Of a stretch of 64,000 nucleotides of DNA, positions 1 to 12,559 are shown piece by piece. The notes under the pieces were generated by a model. The model was not told where the DNA came from, did not search any database, and saw only the letters and a list, made by a program, of their open reading frames with translations. Made by a program: the position numbers and the translations under genes. Numbering within the stretch: position 1 is the first letter of the stretch; the number at the start of each line of letters is the position of its first letter. The stretch spans positions 268,897 through 332,896 of the forward strand of contig JAJOHG010000036.1 in the NCBI GenBank assembly GCA_021029095.1. Direction: 5' to 3'. Origin of the DNA: Phellopilus nigrolimitatus (Eukaryota; Basidiomycota; Agaricomycetes; Hymenochaetales; Hymenochaetaceae).

Positions 1-1419
1 ACTGCTTGAGTTCGTACTTGAGGCAGTGGGTGAGGAGTCAAGAGCTGCGCTCGGACCTGGTACGGGGGTGGTGTACGCGCGCAGATAGTTGATCTCGAAG
101 TAGGCATTATCGTAATCAGAACCGTCGCCTACGACGTTATTCGTATACTGTTCATAGTGAGCTTAGGTCAGCCAAGCAAGGTTGGGAAGGGAAAGAAAGA
201 GACTTACACATAAGCCTGTCGGACCAGAACTTGCGCACGAGGCATTGTATACGGCTCCAAGACCGGCCCTACAAAATTGACGCAGCACATCAACGAAGGT
301 CGACTATTGCAAACTAGATACGGTACTAACCAATTGCCACATAATGTGATATCAAGTACCAATTGTTGGGGTGTAAAGAAATTCTCCATCGTGCATGAAG
401 TATTTGGATAACTCGCGCTAGGCGAACCCCAATCCGAAAGATCAACCGAAGACGCGGATGTCGCATCCGTGATCGAAACTGGGACTTGTGAACGAGGCCA
501 GTACCATATACTAGCCACAAAAGCTTCAGATCGGATCCCCAAAGAAGAAGAGAAAGAAGAGAAAGAAAAGAAAATGAAGAAGGCCTAACTTACTAGACAC
601 CAGCTACATCAAACTGGGTTGCCCACACACCGCCGCCTCCCGAGGCTAAAGCACTTCCAAAGCTCGCCGTTTTTGTCTCTGCAACCGCACAGCCCGCGCC
701 CGTCGAGCAGTCGCTAGCGTTTTGACCATCTGAAGTGAGCCCTGTGCCACCGACATTGCCCGCGCCAAGGCCAGCAGACTGGCCAATCTGGTCAAGAGGC
801 GTCGAATGGAAGCAACCTTCGGTCGTATGCAGTGCCATCTGGTTCGCACTCTGGAGATTAATACCTTCTATGATATCGATCTCGCCGCCAGCTGGCCATA
901 ACGCGCCCATACTCCAGAACGCAGGCCAGACCTATAGCGAGATAAGTCTATTTCAAAAAAAAGAAAAAAAGAAAAGAGAGAGAATAAGTAACACAACGAC
1001 TCACGGAGCACCCGAAAGGAATATGCAAGAGATCGATAATCCACAGGCTGCCATAATTGTAAAAGTCATGCGTTGTGATACGAACGGAGTTGCGCTTCTC
1101 ATTGAACGGGACCGTGCTCGTGTTATCGACGCGAATAACAGCATTGCCTACACCGTTCACGTACACGAGACCCTGCTGGGTCGCGTTCTGCTCGTCAAGC
1201 CACCAGACGTCTCCTGCAAGCTCTATAAGCATATCATAGAAAGCAGAAAGACGGACAGCAGATACACGCACCAAGCGTCAGATTGTCCCAAGACCCGTAG
1301 AAGTCCCAACCGTCGAAAAATGTCGATCCTGCATATTCTCGCACAATCTCGTACGCACTGCAGATCTTTAACGCTGCGAGGATTGCAAGTAACATACAAG
1401 CCCAGTCTTTTCGCATCAT
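1..1419 (-). CDS. Secreted GH16 family beta-glucanase (3' end beyond window)
   Basis: This is a glycoside hydrolase family 16 endo-beta-1,3(4)-glucanase-type enzyme, expected to be secreted and to cut fungal or plant beta-glucans. The start at 1419 gives MMRKDW followed by a hydrophobic stretch (ACMLLAILAALKICSA), a good signal peptide. Exons then read DNLTLG/DVWWLDEQ, a strand ending in YGSLWIIDLLHIPFGCS, and VWPAFWSMGALWPAGGEIDIIEG. EIDIIE is the GH16 catalytic ExDxxE motif holding the nucleophile and acid/base glutamates. Later come SIWYWPR, SWGSPSASYP-like residues and the typical C-terminal YDNAYFEINYLRAYT. After this a Ser/Thr/Pro-rich tail runs off the left edge, so the end of the gene is not in the window. 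At least five introns are needed. Family assignment is firm; the exact substrate is not visible. Confidence 0.85.
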
Positions 1420-2084
1420 TATTCGTTTGTTCGCAGTCCGGTAGGTCAGAGCTGGTGTTGAAGTAAGAGCGCAACCAGGACGGGAACTTGTATAGCCGAT
1501 AATAGGACTTTAGTATACAAATCAACGTGGAGAACTCTGGACCTTGGTCCTTATAGCTTTCGGCGCGTCAAGATGCTCGTGGCCCCAGTACGAAAAGGCA
1601 CGCCCTCCCAGCAAGCAAGCCAGGCGCGCGGCTACCTCTGAAAGAGAAAAACGAGCCATCTATGTTTTTTTTGAGTAACTTTCGGGGTGTGTGTCATCGT
1701 TGTTCGCGATGGAAGGCGCCTCGTGTTGATTGAGTGGCGTCTTTTCTAAGTATAGGTGATGATCACCCGAAAGTAGGCAAACTCATGGCCTCTGCATGGC
1801 GTCGAGTATTTGAATCCCTAGAGTTCATGATTCACAACGCGAAAACATTGCAGAAAAATGGGGCATAGACAAGGCTTATGTGTGCCATTCCGACTGATGA
1901 AAAACAGCGTGCTTACATGGGCTTACATAAGCGACGTGCTCACTAGCGTTGATGAAAACATTAACCTCCCAAACTTCGTTTGAGCAAATGACCATAGGAT
2001 TACAGTAAATAGCGCCCCATGTTACAACAACTACATACAATGACACTTCAGAAAATCCCAAAAGAATCTATCCTTTTCACTCAA

Positions 2085-3381
<1,297 letters not shown>

Positions 3382-3458
3382 GACTAGAGGCGGGCAGATG
3401 TGGACACAGACCAAAAGACTCGGAGTTGAGTGCAGAACACCGCAGCGCTAGCCAGCGC

Positions 3459-3465
3459 TTTTATA
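3459..3465 (-). promoter_or_regulatory. TATA box of the peroxidase gene
   Basis: The minus strand reads TATAAAA about 78 bases upstream of the peroxidase ATG at 3381, a normal distance for a fungal core promoter. No metal-response element was recognised close by. Confidence 0.5.
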
Positions 3466-5494
3466 GGCGTCTTGCTCACCTTGCGTATTTCATTCCAGAT
3501 CGAGAAACGTTTGCAACAGAGAGAATAATGTTGAGGACGCATCGTTCCCATCGATGAGACCAGCATTTCCTCAGCCAGTTGCAAGTCGGATAAACAGTAA
3601 GACATCGCCGTCCGGACGAGTGAAAAATTGTCAGCAGGCCCTCTGGGAATGCGAAAAAAAAAACGTGAAGATGAATCGCTGCTTTGCATACGTCGTCGTG
3701 TGTGCGCTTCACCTCCCTGAGTAGCTAGGAAAGATGCAAATGGCTCTGATTGTTCCCTGCCGAGTGATAGCCAATCGTTTACGACCAATCTGCAATGGCG
3801 CGAGAGGCAGGAGACGGACTTGCGAGAGGAAGGAAGAGAAGTGCCGACCCGACAGAAAGGTTTTGGACGGCGCGTGAGTCGGGCAGAGGCGCCTCAGCCC
3901 GCATAGTCACTCGAGCGAATGCGAACGAGCGAATGTGAGCGAGCGAGTGTGAATTGTGTTTAGCTTGGCCATTGCACTTCCGGTTAAGGTCAACTGCTTA
4001 TGTCAAGTGCACCAGCATGTCGAGAAATCAAGGCACAAGAAGCGGAACAGTCTCGGAGACCATCATATCATATAAACGGCCAACCATTAGTTTCCATTGA
4101 TTCGAGTGCATTTCGTGTTGGCATGGAAAGCATACGTTCTGGTTAAGCGGTCTTGGGAGTCTCCTCCGCTGAGAAATGCCTATAAATAGATCCAATTAGC
4201 TTTCGTGTGAGCATTACTTTGAGATATACTAAAAAGGGACATTAAAAAAGGGAACCAAGACACCGTCTGTGGGACTGCTTACTTCGCTGATTTTATAAGT
4301 GTCCAGAGAATGGAGAGAAGTTTCATACGTGTCTCGCAAGTAAGGGTATGAAAACGTAAATAAAACACTTCTAAACAGTGCTGGCCATGCACCGTCGAGT
4401 GGACGGGACTGACGCCACCCGAAGATGGTCAGGAGGAGTTCCTCCCACAACTGGTCAGAGAAAGACCAGAGAAGACGTAGGCCAAGAATAGACGCTGGGG
4501 AGCCTTTCTGTCTAGATTTGTCGATGATTGCACATGCATACCGTGCGCTTCGCGGCCAAAAATCGAGAAAAGCGGGCCTTTACTTGGTCCACACCGATGC
4601 ACAGGCACTGCCACTTGAAGAGGTAAAATAGTATGTCGTGCCTGTGCTGTCTGAGAAATAACGGCATGCATTGATGCTGAAGAACAAATAGCATAAATGG
4701 AATGAGCCCGAGTCTTCGGTCACATATATCCTCCAAAGTGATGTTCATACACCCGCATGTTGCAAAATGATGATCTTGCGTGCCCAAAGGCCCGATGTCT
4801 AGGTACCGACTGCAAAAGATGAGGTCAAAAGAGGTAGAACATGGGAATGATTGTTCAATATCATTCAGCCTGACCTGAGCGTCGGGCCACGCAAAAGGGC
4901 ACATGTCCGGCGTGGGAGGTAGCGAGAAGCTGGTTGAAACATTCGAAAGCAAGGGCGATTCATTGGGCCTCTAGGCGAAGTATAAAATGGCTTCGTCAGC
5001 GACTTCCCTGAACAATGTCCGTCACTTAAAAGAAAGCCACTAAAGCCGGGGCCGGGGCGGGAAGCTCTGTAGTATAGAAGTTGATCAAGCACCAAAAACA
5101 ACCGATAGCAGACCATATACGTATGAGCCACATGAATGGGAGAGTGTGCGATTCATGATCATTTTTAACGCAGAATTAAGATTTGCAGATATGTCCACAA
5201 AGCGTGAGAGTCTGACCTTCAGACAGGATCCTGAAGCCGTGATGAAGTGCAATTACTAGTACGCTGGACAGGAAAGCAACATGAGAGCATGAGCATTTGC
5301 CATTGACTCTGAGTATCGGCGACGGAATTAGCCTATAGGACTCCATGACATACTTCTCGCGTGAATATCACGTGGTATGTACTATACAGTACCGAATCGT
5401 GCGAAAATATACCAAAATTACGAAATCGGATGCCTCCGCATCGACCACTGTCCCGCCCCTTGTCCCGCCAGCGCCCTCAAGACCGCAAGTCACC
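3466..5494. other. Intergenic, no gene recognised
   Basis: About 2 kb between the peroxidase and eL42. No open frame here shows family motifs. A short GA-rich imperfect repeat of the type GAGCGAAT/GAGCGAGTG lies at about 3912-3952 in the peroxidase upstream region. I see nothing else that I can name. Confidence 0.4.
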
Positions 5495-6046
5495 ATGGTC
5501 AACATTCCGAAGTACGTATCCGTCTCATTTTCAGTGGAGGTGTAACTCATCGCTCGCCAGGACCCGCCGAACATGTAAGGAACTGCCTTAATTTCACTTG
5601 GGATCTCTGGGACTAACGTCTGTGTCCGTGCACTCAGACTGCAAGGGGAAGACGTGCAAGAAGCACACGTACGTTCGTCTCGTTTCATGTGAGGTTATCC
5701 GCGCTAAAATTTCATTGCAGCCCGCACAAAGTCACTCAGTACAAGAAGGGCAAGGACTCCATCTTCGCACAGGGCAAGCGCCGTTACGACCGCAAGCAGT
5801 CTGGATACGGTGGGCAGACGAAGCCCGTTTTCCATAAGAAGGCCAAGACGACGAAGAAGGTCGTCCTCCGTCTCGAATGCACGGTCTGCAAATACAAAAT
5901 GCAGCTCCCACTCAAGCGCTGCAAGCAGTACGTTCTTCCGTTTACTTTCATTTGTTCAACGACATTGATGACTTCGCGACGACAGCTTCGAGCTCGGAGG
6001 AGACAAGAAGACGAAGGGTGCTGCTCTTACTTTCGTGCGTTCATAA
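5495..6046 (+). CDS. RPL42: 60S ribosomal protein eL42 (L44/L36a)
   Basis: Large-subunit ribosomal protein eL42 near the E site. The ATG at 5495 (context CACCATGG) opens [19 protein letters not shown], and successive exons give [39 protein letters not shown] and [18 protein letters not shown], with the last exon reading [16 protein letters not shown]. The zinc-ribbon cysteines C12/C17 and the CTVC pair are present. Four introns interrupt it, the first after only six codons, as is common for ribosomal protein genes. Residue 56 is proline, the form associated with cycloheximide sensitivity in yeasts. Without further splicing the frame ends ALTFVRS at 6044-6046. A 32-nt GT..AG stretch there could change the last residues but is short for an intron. 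Confidence 0.95.
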
Positions 6047-7521
6047 TCTTCTCCTTCGCCTGTAGGAAATCGTCCTGACGCTTATGTTGTAGTGATTTAT
6101 TTCCCTCCTATGTCCCTCTATGTTTTCGTCACACCGCTTATACATCGTCGTGTCGTCATATGAATCAATGCATTATGGTCTGTATATGCACGTGTATTAT
6201 CATGCAACGAATGTCGGTGTCGTCTAAGCGATAGAAGCTAAGATCGCTTTTTTGAGGCACTAACAAGCTAAAAGGAAGGGTAAATTTGTTGATTAGACAA
6301 TTGTCTTCGACGGATCCTTCGCGTGAGTGACATGTACTCGTGCTAGCCTCCAAGAAATTGCACCCCAATTGTCTACTTCCCAAAATAATGTACCAGGAGC
6401 ATCAAAAGGAATCGTAGCCGCCTACATGTCTGTCGCGATGGCAGTGTGAGTCCTTCCCATTGACTATCTTGCTGTTCTTGACGAGTCTGCGCTATGTCTG
6501 TCTATCCTGCTGAATGTTCCGCAATCTTGCTTGACTCAAGCCCGACATCCTCACTGTCACAATGCAGTATTTTTAAGCTCTAATCGGTGCAATATAAGCC
6601 AATGATAGCAAGTTGATATTTTCTTGCATCGCCAGTATCAACTCTCACCGCGTTTGTAGAATGAGTCAAAACCTTCTATCTTCACTGTCAGGCTAATGAC
6701 TCCCTCCTCTTCTTTCACCGTGGATCTGGTCCAGCTAGGCTGCTGTCTATTGCAGAATCTATTGCATTCCGTCGCATGTGGATGCGCACGCAGTAATTGC
6801 TCCCTCAACGAGAATGTAGGCTCTAGTGATCGACAACCTTCCGTGCTCCAGGCGCCAGGACGTGTGCTGCAACCCACAGGCCGAATCCTCCTGCGCATTT
6901 CCTTAGCCTGCCTCGAGAATTGCATATGATATGAATTGCAGTGCGGATAGGTTACTGTACTCATGGCATGTTAAAGTACTAGAGCTGCTTCACTTTACTC
7001 TGAGCAGGGTGAGCTGAAGCGACCGCTTTCTCTCTTCCTAGGGTTATGTGTAGTTATTGCGTATCCAAGGTTGTATTCAACCCGTATTCCCAGAATAGTA
7101 TGGCAGGTGACTGTTTTCTTTCACTTGAAAAGTTTACCGCAGGCAAAGGTCCTCAGGTGGTTTTATTACACCGATCCAACATACTCGGGCTAATGTTATT
7201 CTATGATTACTCGGTGCTGCTAGGAGCCGACAGTTGGCACTGTAAACTGTAGACAAAATAAAAATGGAGAATCAAAAACATGCACGATGCGGTGGTGAGT
7301 AGATAAATACATGTGGACAAATTTGAAGAAAATAAGCAAGGCATTCTACGTCGGACAGAAGATAAATGCGCGATGCTATGTCGGACGAACGAGAAAAAGC
7401 AAGCAGAAGAACGAATCGTCGAAAGTCGATACAGAGGAACAGATATAAAGTAGATGCGATATCCAAGGTCAAAATCCAAACAATCCGAGTCCAGAACAAA
7501 TCCACAAGCCGCAAGACAGGT
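6047..7521. other. Intergenic between eL42 and HMGR, no gene recognised
   Basis: About 1.5 kb between the convergent 3' ends of eL42 (+) and HMG-CoA reductase (-). The short open frames have no recognisable motif or codon pattern. Probably 3' untranslated and spacer DNA. Confidence 0.4.
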
Positions 7522-10500
7522 TCAGTTCTTCGCCTCCTCTGGCTCAGCAGCAGGCGAATACGCGGGGAGGCTCGCATCACTCTCCGTGCGGCTCAGCGCC
7601 TCCCTCATGCGTGCAGGCGCGGGAGTATGCACGCCCGAGAACGGCGCTAGGCCCGGTGAGATCCCAAGCGCCTCGGGTGCGGGCGTTGCGACTACACTCG
7701 CCTTCGTAACCGCACCAGGGCCGGGCGTGACGGGTCGCGACGCCGCAGGCGTATTGACCGTGCTCCTGTTGTGTGCCATGTGCGCCTTAATGAGGTGGCC
7801 CGCCGCGAGTGCACTGAGGAGCGAAAGCTCGCCAGCCATGACGGCCGCAGAAACAAGGCGCGCGAGGCGCTGTGCATTGGCACCAGGCTTCTCGTGGTGC
7901 GCGCCGCGCAGGCCGAGCATCTCAAGCACGGCAGCCTGCGGCGCGAGCACGGTCCCACCACCGACGGTGCCGACCTCGATGGATGGCATAGTCACGGACA
8001 TACGGAGATCCTCATCGTCCGGCCCGGTCCTAGAAGAGTCCGGAAAAAATGAGTCTATTTAGTATGGAAATAAGAAAAAGAAAGAAAGAAGAAGACACGC
8101 ACGGCTCCATGAGGGTCATGCAATTCGAACTCTCCACATTTTGTGCAGGGTCCTGGCCAGTCGCGAGGAAGATCGCAGTCAGGATGTTAGCCGCATGCGC
8201 GTTGAAGCCGCCCACGCTGCCTGCCATCGCGCTGCCAATCAGGTTCTTCTTTATGTTCAAGTTGCAAAGGTCCTTGACAGTCGTCTTGAGCACACTGCGT
8301 ACGACCTTGCCAGGTATGACAGCCTCCGCAACGACGCTCTTTCCCCGGCCCTCGATCCAGTTAATGGCGGCCGGCTTCTTGTCAGTGCAATAGTTGCCCG
8401 ACAGCGCGAGCACGAGCATGTCGGGGAAGCGGCTCCGCAATGTGTCGAGTGCAGCCTCTGTGCCCTTCGAAATCATGTTCATGCCCATCGCGTCGCCCGT
8501 GCTTGTAGCGAAGCGGATAAACAGCGTCCGGCCCGCCATCGCGCACTTCATACCCTGTAGCTTCGCGAAGCGTGACGTCGTTTCGAAGGCATTGCGCAGC
8601 GCATCCGTTCCCTCATCACTCTCGATCCACTGCCTCGCCTCCGCAGCGCGCACCACGTTCGGGAAGTCAATCGCGGGGCCACGCGTCATCGCATCCTTCG
8701 TGAGCACGGTCGTCACTCCACCACCCGCATTGAGAGCCTTGCACCCGCGCGAAGTGCTCGCGACGAGCGTGCCCTCGGCAGTCGCCATCGGGATTGGGAA
8801 CGCCTCGCCGTCGACATTGAGTGGGCCTGCGATGCCAAGCGGGAGCGGCATGTACCCGACGACGTTCTCGCAGCATGCGCCGAATACACGATCGTACGCG
8901 TAGTCCTTCATCGGCACGTCCGAGTACTCCAGCGTCTTCGTCCGCGACGCGCGAGCTGTCAGAAACCATCATCAATTTATAATCATTATTTAGGCCTCAT
9001 AGCAAAGACTCACAAATTAGCATCCTGCGAATCCTGACAGCTCTCTCGTAGTCACCGAGCATCTTTTCCAGGGCGTACGCCTGAATCTTTCCATCCTGGC
9101 TCAACATGACTATCTCCTCGTCGTTCAACAGCGCAAGTGACGCAGACACAGGGCGGGGACCATTCTCGAAGATTTCAACGCACTCCGTGAGCGAGCGCAC
9201 GTCCAAATCGCGCACAGGGCTCGCTGGCGACGACGAACCAGGACCTGAGGTAGACGTCGAAACCTGCGCAAGCTTACGGTCGACGAGGTCAAGGGCAAGC
9301 GAGGTTGGGCGGACGGGTTGCGGCTGGACTAGCTTAGCAGGTGGGATCGCAGGTGCGGCAGCTGGCGCCGGTGCAGGAGAAGGAATGGGCGCAGGCGTAA
9401 CAGGCACGGGAATATACTGTTTCACCCTAACGTCCGGTATGACTTTGATCGGCGCAAGGCCAAATGCTGGCTTCTTCCTCTCGCGAGGACGCTCCTGGAC
9501 CTTCTTCATCTTATTTTCGCTCTCTTCTTCTCCATCACCCTCCTCCTCCATGTCACCTTCGGCGTCCACCTCTCTCACCACCCCCAAATTTGCCGCACTA
9601 AACCTCACGCCGACGCCTACGCTGCTCGCCAAGCCAGCCGCGCCCAGCGCAAGGGTCGTGATCCCACTTGCGCCACTCGCAATACCTCTCAGCAAGACGG
9701 CGTTCAGCGTGAGACTCAAAGCGAGCGATAGGGATATCCACTTCGACAACACGGGGTCGCCGACGAGCGATGTCCACGCGGACAAAAAGGCGTCCCATGA
9801 ACTCTGGCTCTGTCCTTGCTGGCCCTGGTTCTGATGGGCCTGGCCTGCATTTGACCCCGGAAACTGGCCTTGGGCGACCGAGAACGCCTTTGTGCGGGGT
9901 GAGACATGCACGAAGAGCGGCGGGCTGACTTTTACAAGTAGCTCGCGCCTGTCGTCACGGTCCGTAGATGTTGCATTTTCCAAAGCCTCCGAAGACGAGG
10001 CATCCGGAGAGAGGAACGCCACAGCGAGACGGTCGAGTGCACCTGCGACCGCGGGAGCCGCAACATCCACTTTACGCGCACCTCCAAGCGCGGGTTCCGC
10101 GAAATGCGGCGCACCGGCGGTGTTGATGCGTGCGATGGCTGTCGCAGGAGTAAGCGTCGTGCAAAGGTTGAGCACATGAAGCGTCACAAAGGACACGATC
10201 TAGCGCAACCATATCATCAATTAAGGCGGTCCTGAACATACCAAGAGGCACGACATACCACGAGCAGCTTTAACCGCGCGACAGGGTCCTGCTTCTGTTC
10301 CAAGATCCGCTCTTTCTCGCTCCCACTCTTCTCGCTGTTGGCATAGCTCGAGCGGCGCTTCATTGCGCTCGGAGGCCTCAGGTCCTGGCCTGAACCAAAT
10401 GGTAGGCTTTTGCTCTTGAAAGTAGGCGAGCTAATGCGCGAGCTTGTACGCGACGGTGTCTGCGACGCCGAGGCAGAGGCGGACTCGCGCATGTATTTGA

Positions 10501-12559
10501 TGCGCTTGACCTGATGCGACGGAATAATTAGTGATACATTCAAGTTGATGTAAACCAAAATAAAGAAATAAGGATAAGAATAATATGCGAGGAAGGAAGA
10601 GTGCGTCGATCCCCAAAGATCTCGCGTAAGCTTCCGAGGCCATCGCCACCGTCATCGTCATCGTCATTGTCCTCAAAGGAAGGAAGAGAACTCTAGGCAA
10701 AGGAAGCGAAGCGGCGAAGATGCGCAGATATCATCACGTGTCCTCGACGCGAAAACGCGCAACGCGTCGCGTCGCGTCATTGCAGCCCCACATCAATTTG
10801 GTCAGAACAAAAAGGCACAATCTGAAGCATGCCCGCGGGGATCAGGGTGATGGTGGTGATTAGGTGTAACGCGGTGCAGACAATGGAGACCGACGGAAAT
10901 GGAATGGAGCGGAAGCGCAAGGACAATTGAGAGCATTCGAATTTCGAATAACAAAAAGAGAACGAATGCTCGAAAACGTTAAATCAGAGATCGCTCCGAG
11001 GAACAAAAGGGGCGACAAAAAGGTGTGACATGAAGGACGGACGCAAGGTAAAACAGAATGGAAACGAAGATACGCGTCGCAGCGCAATGAAACAAGAACA
11101 CATCGCAAAACGATGTGATGCAATGATACACAACAATGAGACGGAACGATGGATAAGCAAGACCGGGAGCCCGACGACGACGGAAATAGCGGCGTTCGGC
11201 GAATGATTAAGGCGGCGAAGGCTGTATATAATCCCCCCACCATATGATGATGATGATGGAGATAGTGGTGTTGCGCGAAAGCCGGAAGATAACAAGAAAA
11301 TAAAATAAAATAAATTATCGCGAGCTTACCTCGATCATAACGCCCATGACGGCAATATAGAACGTCACGCCCATCAGGCAGTCCAAACTCAGGATGAGTG
11401 CCGCGAAGGCGCACATTTCTCTGAGCCCGCCGACCTTGGATGATGCGCCAACGGCGAGCACAAATACCTCAAGGGCGTAATCGCGAAGAATAGCGTTACC
11501 GACGCGGTCGAGCCCTTCGAGTAAGATTGTGCTTGAGGGCTTCATGACTGGAGCAGGCGCCGCGGCTGTGCGCCTGCCGCTAGGTGTGATCGTGCCGTCC
11601 ATAGCAAAGTTAGCACCAGACGGTGACGGCGGTGGCGGAGCGGGAGAATAGAGGTGCTCGTGCACGAAGACGGCACGCGCAAGGCGAAGGGGCTTGTCGA
11701 AGCCGACGGTACAAACGAGGAAGGGAAGTGCCTCGGTGAGCAGTACGGGGTCAACGGGGATGCCCATGTGAAGTGCGATCGGTAGCGCCAGTACGAACGC
11801 CAAAGTTGAGCTTGCGAGGATGGCTGCTGTGAGCCAGAAGTTGCTGCCAAGAGCGCGCGCGCTGACGAGCAAGCGGAAGAAAGTGAAATGCATGAGGACG
11901 TATCCCGCGAGGACGAGAAGAATGTCGAGGGAGTCGGCATTGCGTGCGAGCTCAGAGAAGCGCAGGACGAGAGCGCGGAATGCGTATGCAGCCCAACGGC
12001 CACGCTGGAGGAGCTCGTCCGCTGTCGGAGCCGCCTCGAGGGCAAAGCGCGTCACAGGGGTGGACAAAGAACCACGTTTAAGAACATGCACAACGCGTTC
12101 GCGTGCACCGGTGGGAAGAGCGAGGGTGAGCGTAGCAGCGCGTTCAGACGTGGAGAGAAAAGAGAAGGCGGCGGGCTGAGCGAGGTGGGTCGTGGCATTG
12201 GCGAGGGCAGTCTTAAGCTGGGGATCATCAAGAGAAAACGGGAACGGCACGGGGGAGTTCCTCCTGCTCGAGTCGAGGCTGAATACGACCTGCTGGAGCT
12301 CGAGTCGCGTCTCACTCTCGTCCTGTGTGCGCGCGTGTGCCTGCCAGACGTCCTCGGAGACGATAGACCAGTCTCCGTCGCGGAGGAGGGCGTGGGCTGG
12401 TCTGAGGGAAGTAGGAATGGCTGGGGAGAGGAATGTGGACTGCTTGATGGCGGAGAGGATGTGGAAGTAGGCGAGGGTGGCAAGGATGAAGCCGCAGACG
12501 ATGGACTCGATCGGGTTGCGCACGGCGCGGGCAGCGAGAGGCCGCAAGATGGCGCGCAT
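7522..12559 (-). CDS. HMG1: 3-hydroxy-3-methylglutaryl-CoA reductase
   Basis: The ER-membrane enzyme that makes mevalonate from HMG-CoA with NADPH, the committed step of sterol and terpenoid synthesis. The start at 12559 gives [20 protein letters not shown]. Exon 1 (to 11330) holds a transmembrane segment, a lumenal stretch and a sterol-sensing-type membrane block ([20 protein letters not shown] onward). A Ser-rich linker and a Pro/Ala-rich linker follow. The catalytic domain shows [56 protein letters not shown] and the catalytic-histidine region [13 protein letters not shown]. The tail is Pro/Ala-rich and ends EEPEEAKN-like at 7522. Five exons splice in frame with canonical sites, giving roughly 1,300 residues, at the long end for fungi. 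Probably the housekeeping copy, but it supplies precursor for any terpenoid pathway in this region. Confidence 0.95.
10511..11329 (-). other. Unusually long (819 nt) intron of HMG-CoA reductase
   Basis: The donor is GAG/GTAAGC at 11329 and the acceptor CATCAG/GTCAAGCGC at 10511. Splicing joins VMGVMIE to [10 protein letters not shown] in frame. Most introns in the window are 50-100 nt. It contains a CACGTG E-box and an ACGCGT/GCGTCGCGT block at about 10736-10775 and a TGATGATGATGATGG run at about 11244-11258. Confidence 0.65.

Noticed and set aside
735..1466. 243-codon open frame on the plus strand
   Set aside because: Antisense to the GH16 gene, with no domain of its own.
7454..8062. 202-codon open frame on the plus strand
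   Set aside because: Antisense to the last exon of HMG-CoA reductase.
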